Source: an uncultured Clostridia bacterium
GTDB lineage: Bacteria; Bacillota; Clostridia; Christensenellales; Borkfalkiaceae
Length of the DNA: 45,170 nt
Direction of reading: 5' to 3'
Assembly (NCBI GenBank): GCA_947624215.1
Contig: CANQJJ010000010.1
Coordinates: forward strand, 1 to 45,170
The notes below the pieces were generated by a model, which was not told where the DNA came from, did not search any database, and saw only the letters and a list, made by a program, of their open reading frames with translations. The translations under genes were made by a program, and so were the position numbers. Positions 1 through 5,981 of this stretch are shown here, piece after piece. Numbering within the stretch: the first letter of the stretch is position 1; the number at the start of each line of letters is the position of its first letter.

Positions 1-53
1 GTTCCAATCGGCTCTCTCGGGCCGCTTTTTTTATACATTTTTCGATATTTTTG

Positions 54-82
54 TTGACAGCCTCTCTTCAAAGTGCTACAAT
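54..82 (+). promoter_or_regulatory. Sigma-A promoter of the glycosyltransferase operon
   Basis: TTGACA at 54-59 and TACAAT at 77-82 are separated by 17 bp. It drives the gene starting at 141. The first 50 bases of the window hold a GC hairpin with a T-run (about 12-32) that looks like the terminator of an upstream gene outside the window. Confidence 0.85.
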
Positions 83-140
83 AAGAATGTCATAGGTTTT
101 TGTGACAACATCATAAAAACCCATGACGCAGGAGGAGCAA

Positions 141-1280
141 ATGAAGATCGCGATCGTCTGTGATGTATTGGGAAAGCCGAACAACGGCACCACGCTGGCT
201 GCGTATAACCTCATCGGGTTTTTGAGAGAACGGGGGCATGACGTGACCGTCGTGTGCGCCGACCCCGACAAGAAGGGCCAAGAGGGGTATGTCGTCGTGC
301 CCGTGAAAAATTGGGGGCCGCTGAATTTGATCCTGAAGGCGAACAACGTCACCCTCGCCAAGGGAGACAAGAAGATCCTCGGACCCGCGATCGAGGGGGC
401 GGATGTGGTGCATATCCTCATGCCCTTCCTCCTCGGGACCGCGGCCGCCAAACTCGCAAAACAGGCGGGCATTCCCGTGACGGCGAGCTTCCACGCACAG
501 GCGGAAAACGTCACCGCGCACATCGCCTGCATGAACAGCCGCCTCGCCAACCACATCGTCTATCTCTGTTTTTACCGCCTGCTCTACCGGCGGGTAGATA
601 CCGTGCACTATCCCACGCAATTCATCAAGGATCTCTTCGAGAGCCACATCAAGAAGACGCTCCCCAGCCGCGTCATCTCCAACGGCGTGAACGATGACTT
701 CTTCCTTCCCCGAGAGGCAGAGCGCCTGAGCGAGAAGTTCACGATCTTCTGCATGGGGAGGTTCAGCAAGGAGAAATCACAGCAGACGCTCATCAAGGCC
801 GTCGCAAAGAGCGGCTTCAAAGATGAGATCAAGCTTTGCTTTGCGGGATGCGGCCCTAAGGAGAAGAAGCTCAGGCGGCTCGCCAAGCGGATGGGGGTGG
901 ACGCCGACTTCAAATTCTATTCGCGCGGGGAGCTCCCTGCCGCCCTGCACGGGGCAGATCTCTATGTGCACACCGCCATCGTTGAGATCGAGGCGATCTC
1001 CTGCCTCGAAGCCATCGCGAGCGGGCTCGTGCCCATCATCTGCGATTCCCCCCGCAGTGCCACCAAGAATTTCGCCCTCGACGGACACTGTCTCTTCAAG
1101 GCGGGCGATTGGCGCGATCTCGCCGATAAAATTGCCTATTTCTACCGCGACCCCGCCCGTATTCAAGAGTATCACGAGAAGTATAGCACGTTCAAACAGC
1201 AGTTCCGGCAGGAAGACTGTATGTTGCAGATGGAAAAAATGCTCGAGGAGACGGCCGCCTTGGCGAAAAAGAGCGAATGA
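141..1280 (+). CDS. GT4-type glycosyltransferase
   Basis: A 379-residue GT-B fold glycosyltransferase, probably cytoplasmic and membrane-associated. What is seen: an N-terminal nucleotide-fold start (MKIAIVCDVLGKPNNGTT), a linker with SNGVNDDFF, the typical C-domain opening FTIFCMGRFSKEKSQQTLI, and the retaining-enzyme E-x7-E motif in EIEAISCLEAIASG. The family moves a sugar from a nucleotide donor. The acceptor cannot be read from sequence, but the gene overlaps an acyltransferase by 4 bp, so glycolipid or lipid-anchored glycan synthesis is a reasonable inference. The start at 141 is chosen because GGAGGAG at 131-137 is its ribosome binding site; an in-frame ATG at 123 would place that site inside the gene. 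Confidence 0.85.
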   Translation: MKIAIVCDVLGKPNNGTTLAAYNLIGFLRERGHDVTVVCADPDKKGQEGYVVVPVKNWGPLNLILKANNVTLAKGDKKILGPAIEGADVVHILMPFLLGTAAAKLAKQAGIPVTASFHAQAENVTAHIACMNSRLANHIVYLCFYRLLYRRVDTVHYPTQFIKDLFESHIKKTLPSRVISNGVNDDFFLPREAERLSEKFTIFCMGRFSKEKSQQTLIKAVAKSGFKDEIKLCFAGCGPKEKKLRRLAKRMGVDADFKFYSRGELPAALHGADLYVHTAIVEIEAISCLEAIASGLVPIICDSPRSATKNFALDGHCLFKAGDWRDLADKIAYFYRDPARIQEYHEKYSTFKQQFRQEDCMLQMEKMLEETAALAKKSE

Positions 1281-2203
1281 AAGGCAAGACATTTTATTAT
1301 ACCGACCCCGTCAACGACGACTTTGCGGGGACGAATATCGCGGGCAAACGCCTGCAAGAGGGGTATCGCTATCTCCCGAAGAGCAGGGGGAGGCGGGCTG
1401 TCGCATGGGTCCTTCACCACATCGTCGCGACGCCCTTGGTCTACCTCTTTTTGAAGATCTCGTGCGGCCAGAAGATCGTGGGGAGGAGCAAACTGCGCCC
1501 TTACCGCAAGGAGGGGTACTTTCTCTATGGCAACCACACGCGGACGGCGGGCGACGCCTTCACGCCCTCCATAGCGGCCTTCCCCAAGAAGCCGTACATC
1601 GTCGTCAACGCAGACGCAGTCTCCATCCCGTTTTTGCGGCGCGTCGTCGAAGATTTAGGGGCCATGCCCGTGCCGGACAGCTGGGAAACGCATAAGAGCT
1701 TTCTCAGTGCGATCGAAACGCGGGCGGAAAGGGGAAACGTCATCGTCATCTATCCCGAGGCCCACATCTGGCCGCTGTATACGGGCATACGGCCCTTCCC
1801 CGACAGCTCTTTTGCCTACCCCGTGTCCGCGGGAAAGCCTGTTTTTACGTTCACGACGACGTATGCGAAGCGCAAACTGTTCGGGGGGGTGAAGGCGACC
1901 GTCTACATCGACGGGCCCTTCTTTGCGGAAGAGGGGGCCACGAAGAAACAGCAAAAGAAGGACCTGAGAGACCGTGTTTATGCGGCAATGGAGGCGCGGA
2001 GCGAGCTCTCCACCTATTCGCCCAACCGTTTTATCCAACGGGAGGCGACGGCTGAGATATTTGAGCAAACAGAGCCAATTGAGGCGGCTGTGTTTGAGCG
2101 AGGAGAGCGAATGGTGGGGGGGGCAGAGCATTCCGAACATTCGGAGTTCATCGAACTATCGGAGCTTTCCGAGCCCTCTGCCTCGGACATGGTATGGGGC
2201 TAA
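1277..2203 (+). CDS. PlsC-like lysophospholipid acyltransferase family protein
   Basis: A 308-residue member of the PlsC (LPLAT) superfamily, which acylates lysophosphatidate or related lipids at the membrane. Seen: a hydrophobic segment near residues 38-62, then GNHTRTAGDAF, corresponding to the catalytic H-D block (here His and Asp are five residues apart, not four), and YPEAHIWPLYTGIRPF, corresponding to the PEG/EGT block. It starts inside the upstream gene (ATGA overlap), so the two are co-translated. The last about 45 residues are Ser/Glu-rich low-complexity sequence ending in SDMVWG. The last part is encoded by a reversed copy of the CATGTCCG motif found throughout the intergenic repeats, so the 3' end has probably been altered by repeat sequence. 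The substrate is unknown. Confidence 0.8.
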   Translation: MKGKTFYYTDPVNDDFAGTNIAGKRLQEGYRYLPKSRGRRAVAWVLHHIVATPLVYLFLKISCGQKIVGRSKLRPYRKEGYFLYGNHTRTAGDAFTPSIAAFPKKPYIVVNADAVSIPFLRRVVEDLGAMPVPDSWETHKSFLSAIETRAERGNVIVIYPEAHIWPLYTGIRPFPDSSFAYPVSAGKPVFTFTTTYAKRKLFGGVKATVYIDGPFFAEEGATKKQQKKDLRDRVYAAMEARSELSTYSPNRFIQREATAEIFEQTEPIEAAVFERGERMVGGAEHSEHSEFIELSELSEPSASDMVWG

Positions 2204-2221
2204 CAGGTCTACTTTATTCAT

Positions 2222-2244
2222 GGAGGCTGCCCGCCTCCTTTTTT
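2222..2244 (+). terminator. Rho-independent terminator after the acyltransferase
   Basis: Stem GGAGGC (2222-2227) and GCCTCC (2233-2238), loop TGCCC, followed by six T. Confidence 0.85.
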
Positions 2245-2261
2245 CTTGCCCTTACCCAATG

Positions 2262-2830
2262 AAATCATGCCCCCTCCATGGGAGGGGGTAGGGGGTGGGG
2301 TGGCGACGAGGCCCGTGTGAGCAAACCCTCGGCGCCCCTGTAAGGGGAGCTCCGCCGATGCCCTTTCGGCGGTGAGGGGTTTGGATTGACGATGCGGTTC
2401 AATCAAAGCGTCATTCTGCCCGACCGAGGTTTCTGATTGTGCTACTAAGGTCGACACGAGCGCGTAGCGCGAAGTAGCCGAAAGCTCAATCAAAGCGTCA
2501 TTCTGAGCCGAAAGGGTTTGCATGAGAGCGAATTGCTCATCCGCGAAGAATCTTGCTACGCCAAAGCCCGTGTGAACGATAGTCGGACTTCGTACTTCGG
2601 GATCCTTCGGAGACAGCCGCATAGGACTTCGTATCGTCATTCCGCCTCAGGATGACGCGTTTACCACCACCGCGGACTTCGTATGAGGGGTTTTCTTGCC
2701 TTCCCTTCTGGGGAAGGTGCCCCGTGAGGGGCGGATGAGGAGGAGAAACCCTTTCGGCGCACAAGGGCAGTGCGCCACTTTCCCTTACAGGGACAGCAAG
2801 AGGCCTCGCGCTTACCACGACGAACTGCAT
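2262..2830 (+). repeat. Intergenic mosaic of hairpin modules
   Basis: No convincing gene lies here. In order: the G module (CCCCCTCC-ATG-GGAGGGGG hairpin followed by G-runs, 2269-2309), the H module (GGCGCCCCTGTAAGGGG plus a CCGCCG...CGGCGG hairpin, about 2330-2382), a reversed J module (about 2420-2481), the C module (about 2490-2568), the E module (two GGACTTCGTA segments around a BamHI-like palindrome, about 2582-2660), and a full B module (2696-2801, four hairpins including GGCGCAC/GTGCGCC and TCCCT/AGGGA). The same modules recur in the other gaps of the window. Confidence 0.8.
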
Positions 2831-2832
2831 AA

Positions 2833-2878
2833 GCCCCCCGTGCAGTGGCACAGGGGGCTTGGTGTACCCGCCGGGGCT
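2833..2878 (-). pseudogene. 3' fragment of tRNA-Arg with its terminator
   Basis: Positions 2859-2878 are identical over 20 bp to the 3' end of the intact tRNA-Arg at 5532-5551. They are followed, in the sense of the - strand, by a terminator-like hairpin (2833-2858, stem GCCCCC...GGGGGC with GTGC/GCAC). The match ends at 2879, where a J module begins. This is either a leftover att site of the island or a decayed tRNA copy truncated by the J module. Confidence 0.7.
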
Positions 2879-2945
2879 ACTTCGCGCCCAAAGGCGCTCG
2901 TGTCGCCCTTAGTAGCACAAATAGAAGCCTCGGGCGGGCGAACCC
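2879..2945 (+). repeat. J module abutting the tRNA fragment
   Basis: A copy of the unit also found at about 2420-2481 (reversed), 18802-18865, 23169-23223 and 43862-43931. It begins exactly where homology to tRNA-Arg stops, which suggests it inserted into or next to a tRNA copy. Confidence 0.6.
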
Positions 2946-2980
2946 TCGGTTTCTCGCCCCGTCGGTGACATAACATGAAA

Positions 2981-3016
2981 GCCCCCCGTGCAGTGGCACA
3001 GGGGGCTTGGTGTACC
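2981..3016 (-). repeat. Second copy of tRNA terminator hairpin plus tRNA 3' end
   Basis: The 26-bp hairpin at 2981-3006 is identical to 2833-2858, and the following TTGGTGTACC matches the last 10 bases of the tRNA-Arg gene (CCA end). It shows that the tRNA 3' end and terminator have been duplicated more than once. Confidence 0.65.
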
Positions 3017-3019
3017 ACG

Positions 3020-3057
3020 AAAAACCTTAGTCGAACTGTTTTCGGCTGAGGTTTTTT
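3020..3057 (+). terminator. Strong hairpin terminator, copy 1 of a flanking pair
   Basis: A 16-bp stem (3020-3035 with 3041-3056, including G-U pairs) with loop CTGTT and T-run. A-rich on the left and T-rich on the right, so it can act in both directions. A near-identical copy at 4085-4121 lies on the other side of the recombinase remnant. Confidence 0.7.
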
Positions 3058-3102
3058 GCTTTCTTTTGAAGTTTGAGGCAACGGCGGTTTATGCCGCAAA
3101 AG

Positions 3103-3227
3103 CCGCTTGACATGAGAATGGCGTGTGGTAGGCTATCGTGCCAACGGCAAACAATTAGCCCCGCAGGGGCGTTCGTGTTTGGCTCTTTGCCTAAATACCG
3201 CACGCCTGCGAGGCTCATGTCAAGCGG
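3103..3227. other. Long palindromic, multi-hairpin segment
   Basis: A perfect 14-bp inverted repeat (CCGCTTGACATGAG at 3103-3116, complement at 3214-3227) encloses a second pair (GGCGTGTGGTA at 3120-3130 with TACCGCACGCC at 3196-3206) and an inner GCCCC-GCA-GGGGC hairpin (about 3161-3173). It lies directly downstream of the recombinase remnant's stop codon. It may be an element end, a structured RNA or a terminator complex. No known RNA family was recognised. Confidence 0.6.
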
Positions 3228-3252
3228 ACTGTGGAATAAATAGCCGTTGATT

Positions 3253-3978
3253 TCATGCAATCAATTTTATGCCAATCCGTTCGCCGTGAAGCAGTACCGT
3301 TTTCGAATAAAAAGAAAAGCCCTGACTGTTGTTGTCGTCAGGACTTGTCCTTATGGGGCTGTTGAAGTAAATATCTATGTGGTCGTCATAGAGGACGATT
3401 TCTTTTATCAGAAAATTGATAAGCAATTTCGGCTCTAACCGTAATGCTTGCTCGTAAAATGCTCGTATATCGTTCTCATTTAGCTTTACAACGGTTTTAC
3501 TGCGTTCTACGAGGATTTTCCTTTCCAATTCCTCCTGCTGTTTTTCGAGGTCATGCAGACGTTGATTTGTGGCGTTTGATAAGATCCCGCGCTCGATTGC
3601 CGCAACTAAATTGTTTAATGCGGTTTCGACTTGCTTTTTCTGTTTCTCCAAGAAGTATAAATCCGAGCTTGCCGTAATCAGATTTTCCTGTACGGCGAGC
3701 AAGCCGCTGACAATGGTTTTCATCGTGTTCTTTTCTGTCAACGCTTGAATTACCGCGTCGAGTACAAGCGATTCGAGTTCTTCTTTGCGCATCATTGTTT
3801 TGTGACAATCCGCCAAATGCTTTTTCCGCCCGCGGCATTTGTAATAATAAGCGACCGCGCCTGTGTGCGAAGTGCCGCTCTCGCCGTTGACGGAATGTCC
3901 GCAGTAACCGCATATCAATTTTTGCCGTAACAGGAAATCGACCTTTACGCATTTTCTGCCGTATTGCTGTTTTTGCAG
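3253..3978 (-). pseudogene. C-terminal remnant of a large serine recombinase
   Basis: About 242 codons remain open, preceded in frame by a stop at 3979-3981. The fragment opens with the Y-G-R-K-C region, then LICGYCGHSV and a second Cys pair further on (the zinc-ribbon 'recombinase' domain), followed by a long coiled coil (residues roughly 65-150, EKQKKQVETALNNL then LEKQQEELERKI), as in TnpX/Tn4451-type site-specific recombinases. The N-terminal catalytic serine domain and most of the DNA-binding domain are gone, so it cannot act. Base composition is clearly more AT-rich than the chromosomal genes, consistent with a transferred element. It lies between two copies of the same terminator hairpin and near duplicated tRNA-Arg ends. 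Confidence 0.85.
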
Positions 3979-4035
3979 TCACATTGGGAATGAAAACGGC
4001 GGGGGCGGAAAAGTCTGCTCCCGTTTTCTTATGAA

Positions 4036-4071
4036 AAAAGAACGCAGGTCGAGGTTCGACTTACGTTCTTT
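4036..4071. terminator. Palindromic terminator, copy 1
   Basis: Arms AAGAACG..GTCGA and TCGAC..CGTTCTT form a long stem between A-run and T-run. An almost identical copy lies at 5496-5533, immediately 3' of the intact tRNA-Arg. Here it is followed by GTGGTATACC (4072-4081), a degraded match to the tRNA 3' end. Confidence 0.7.
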
Positions 4072-4084
4072 GTGGTATACCACG

Positions 4085-4121
4085 AAGAACCTTAGTCGAA
4101 CTGTTTTCGGCTGGGGTTTTT
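4085..4121 (+). terminator. Strong hairpin terminator, copy 2 of a flanking pair
   Basis: The same 16-bp stem and CTGTT loop as 3020-3057, with two base changes that are compensated by G-U pairs or lie in paired positions. Confidence 0.65.
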
Positions 4122-4164
4122 ACTTTCTTTCGGTGCTTTGACAATCCTAAAATCTTTTTAAGGC

Positions 4165-4194
4165 TTGACAAAATGTCCGAAAAAGTGTTATACT
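4165..4194 (+). promoter_or_regulatory. Promoter of the island leader and lipoprotein
   Basis: TTGACA at 4165-4170 and TATACT at 4189-4194, spaced 18 bp. Transcription would start near 4201, at the left arm of a 16-bp inverted repeat. Confidence 0.8.
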
Positions 4195-4200
4195 AAATAT

Positions 4201-4413
4201 GCCAAACAATTCTTATTAACTTTGAGGAGTGCGATTTTTTATGTTCACGTAGAAACGCATGTTTTTTCGTATACATCAAATATTGGAATTGGTAAAATGC
4301 GAATTCCGCTTATGTTTGGTGTATGCGAAATATGATCGTACTCTGCATAAGAATTGTTTGGCGACAATCGGAGTTTGCGTTTTCGTGCGCTGACTTCGGT
4401 TGGCGCACTTTTT
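4201..4413 (+). ncRNA. Structured leader RNA ending in an intrinsic terminator (candidate attenuator or small RNA)
   Basis: GCCAAACAATTCTTAT at 4201-4216 is perfectly complementary to 4347-4362, closing a domain of about 160 nt. Inside is a second long stem: 13 nt near 4276-4288 pair, with G-U pairs, to 13 nt near 4315-4327, and GGAATT pairs with AATTCC. A tiny reading frame with its own ribosome binding site (GAGGAG near 4224, ATG at 4241) encodes Met-Phe-Thr-stop. The leader ends in a 10-bp stem with a UUCG tetraloop (4385-4408) and a U-run, 8 bases before the ribosome binding site of the next gene (AAGGAG, 4421-4426). Promoter, uORF, structure and terminator in front of a gene are the arrangement of transcription attenuators and riboswitches. 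I do not recognise the family; a stand-alone small RNA is the alternative. Confidence 0.6.
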
Positions 4414-4434
4414 ACTTTTTAAGGAGAAAATTTC

Positions 4435-4833
4435 ATGAAAAAACCAACAACAGCATTTTGTATAGCACTTATGGCAATTCTTGCATTATTATCTTTTACA
4501 GCTTGCAATAGCAATGTTGTGAGATATGAACTTGTGGATTTGGAATTTGGGAGTGTAACTGTCAGCCACTACGAATATAATTATATCGAATTTAACTATG
4601 GCAATGGTACTTATGAATTGGAAAATAAAGTAAAAGTCAACGGAATTGTCTCTAAGCAAAAAGGTCACTTTTTAATTGATGCCGACAATTATGTTACACT
4701 TACCAACGATGACGTACCGACGCAAAACTACCTTTTGTGTCCAAATGAAGTAATTCATCTCGAAGGTGATGAACTTATGATCGAAGGGAGTCTTTTGGGC
4801 GTGGGGGAAGTTTCCATGACATTTAGAAAATAG
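4435..4833 (+). CDS. Small putative lipoprotein of the island
   Basis: 132 residues. A Lys-Lys start, a hydrophobic stretch and LSFTAC (Cys24) form a lipoprotein signal peptide, so the mature protein would be anchored outside the membrane. The remaining about 108 residues are rich in alternating polar and hydrophobic residues, suggesting a small beta-rich domain. No family recognised. The start is set by AAGGAG at 4421-4426. AT-rich codon use differs from the chromosomal genes and matches the recombinase remnant, supporting transfer. It is probably controlled by the structured leader just upstream. Confidence 0.75.
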   Translation: MKKPTTAFCIALMAILALLSFTACNSNVVRYELVDLEFGSVTVSHYEYNYIEFNYGNGTYELENKVKVNGIVSKQKGHFLIDADNYVTLTNDDVPTQNYLLCPNEVIHLEGDELMIEGSLLGVGEVSMTFRK

Positions 4834-4851
4834 AATTATGGTGAGCGAGCT

Positions 4852-5463
4852 ATGTTGACAATTACATATATTTTATTTGCTTTATCTGTCGGAATGATTA
4901 TCGGCGGTTTTGCATTTGGAAATAATACAGTGGGTATAATAGGCGTTGTTTTTGCAGTAGTTGATATTATAGTGGGTATTACAATGACCTATTTCAAGAA
5001 TAAACGCGATAAAGAATATGCTCTTGGGCAGCTGTTTGCCGCCCCTCGAAAAATACAAAATCTCAAATCAAATCCGCTGGCAACAGAAATATTTACAATC
5101 TCCGAACTTGCAAATGCGGTTGTAAATTTATTTGACGCATTACAAGTCTTACCCGCTACGGAATATTCTTATTTGCAAAAAATTTACGATGCATTTCAAC
5201 GCGATGTTACGTGCATCACGGTTACATTTCGAGAATATTTATTGTACTGCGATAAAATTATATCCAATTACGATATGGTCGCACCGTATTATAAAGTTTG
5301 CGGGAGTTCGGAATTAGAGCTTTCCAAATGGTTGGAAGATGACAAACAACCATATAGAAAAAAAGCTAAAAATCTTATAGATAACGGCAAGTTGTTTTCC
5401 GACGAGTGGAAATTGTTAAACCAAAAATTTTATAAAGAATTTTATGAAACAGACGACGATTAG
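4852..5463 (+). CDS. Putative membrane protein of the island
   Basis: 203 residues. Two membrane segments at about 3-22 and 25-47 are followed by a roughly 150-residue soluble domain predicted to be helical, ending in an acidic tail (YETDDD). No family recognised. It lies 18 bp after the lipoprotein gene and shares its AT-rich codon use, so the two are likely one transcription unit. A role such as signalling or immunity cannot be claimed. Followed by the hairpin at 5496-5533. Confidence 0.7.
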   Translation: MLTITYILFALSVGMIIGGFAFGNNTVGIIGVVFAVVDIIVGITMTYFKNKRDKEYALGQLFAAPRKIQNLKSNPLATEIFTISELANAVVNLFDALQVLPATEYSYLQKIYDAFQRDVTCITVTFREYLLYCDKIISNYDMVAPYYKVCGSSELELSKWLEDDKQPYRKKAKNLIDNGKLFSDEWKLLNQKFYKEFYETDDD

Positions 5464-5495
5464 TATTTCCGATTGTTTACGGCATATTTAATGAA

Positions 5496-5533
5496 AAAAG
5501 AACGCAGGTCGAAGTTCGACTTACGTTCTTTTT
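5496..5533. terminator. Palindromic terminator between island and tRNA-Arg, copy 2
   Basis: Nearly identical to 4036-4071. It ends the island genes on + and, read on -, directly follows the CCA end of tRNA-Arg, so it serves both transcripts. Confidence 0.75.
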
Positions 5534-5609
5534 GGTGTACCCGCCGGGGCTCGAACCCGGAGTCGACGGCGTCGGAGGCCGTAATGTTATCCAATTACAC
5601 TACGAGTAC
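5533..5609 (-). tRNA. tRNA-Arg (anticodon CCG)
   Basis: A 77-nt cloverleaf with encoded CCA. Acceptor GTACTCG pairs with CGGGTAC, D arm GTGT/ACAT, anticodon arm ACGGC/GCCGT with loop CTCCGAC (anticodon CCG, reads CGG), and T arm CCGGG/CCCGG with loop TTCGAGC. The 3' end is the probable integration site of the island: the same 20 bases recur at 2859-2878. A likely promoter on the - strand is TGCTATAAT at 5900-5908 (hexamer 5900-5905), so the primary transcript passes through two truncated copies of the tRNA 5' half before the real one. Confidence 0.93.
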
Positions 5610-5881
5610 ATGCTTGAAAGAGTTTCGTCCGCCGCCGTCGACGGCGTACTTCGCCGCGGTGCGGCTCGTGAGCCACATAAGGATGCAGAATTGAAGTGTG
5701 GCTATCGGAGGCCGTAATGTTATCCAATTACACTACGAGTACATGCTTGAAGGAGTTTCGTCCGCCGCCGTCGACGGCGTACTTCTCCGCGGTGCGGCTC
5801 GTGAGCCACATAAGGATGCAGAATTGAAGTGTGGCTATCGGAGGGCGTAACGTTATCCAATTACACTACGAGTACATGCTT
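5572..5881 (-). repeat. 133-bp tandem repeat carrying the 5' half of tRNA-Arg
   Basis: Units begin at 5572, 5705 and 5838 (period 133; the third is partial and has two changes). Each contains the 38 bases from the tRNA 5' end to anticodon position CCGA, followed upstream by about 95 bp of spacer with a CGCCGTCGACGGCG palindrome. Only the first unit continues into a complete tRNA. Part of the palindrome (GTCGACGGCGT) also occurs in the tRNA 3' half, which may have mediated the duplication. Confidence 0.85.
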
Positions 5882-5899
5882 AGAGGCTTTGTAGAAATC

Positions 5900-5908
5900 A
5901 TTATAGCA
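5900..5908 (-). promoter_or_regulatory. Extended -10 promoter of the tRNA-Arg locus
   Basis: Reads TGCTATAAT on the - strand; no good -35 box at 17 bp. It lies just upstream of the outermost repeat unit. Confidence 0.5.
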
Positions 5909-5981
5909 CATTCTTCGGAAAAATGCTTTATATTTCAGGCGTTTTATGGTAAAATAGAGAAAAAAATTTTGGGAGGCGGAT

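Noticed and set aside
123-140. Upstream start for the glycosyltransferase
   Set aside because: It would put the GGAGGAG ribosome binding site inside the coding region; ATG 141 is better.
3103-3227. Integron attC site
   Set aside because: No RYYYAAC/GTTRRRY ends in the right places and no tyrosine integron integrase.
3551-3982. Alternative frame across the 5' part of the recombinase remnant
   Set aside because: The homologous frame continues with the YGRKC-to-LICGYCG region without a shift; the other frame is chance.
4201-4413. Retron-type msr-msd RNA
   Set aside because: Inverted ends are suggestive, but no reverse transcriptase gene is nearby.
5564-5890. CRISPR array
   Set aside because: The three repeats are 133 bp units in head-to-tail contact, without spacers, and no cas genes are present.
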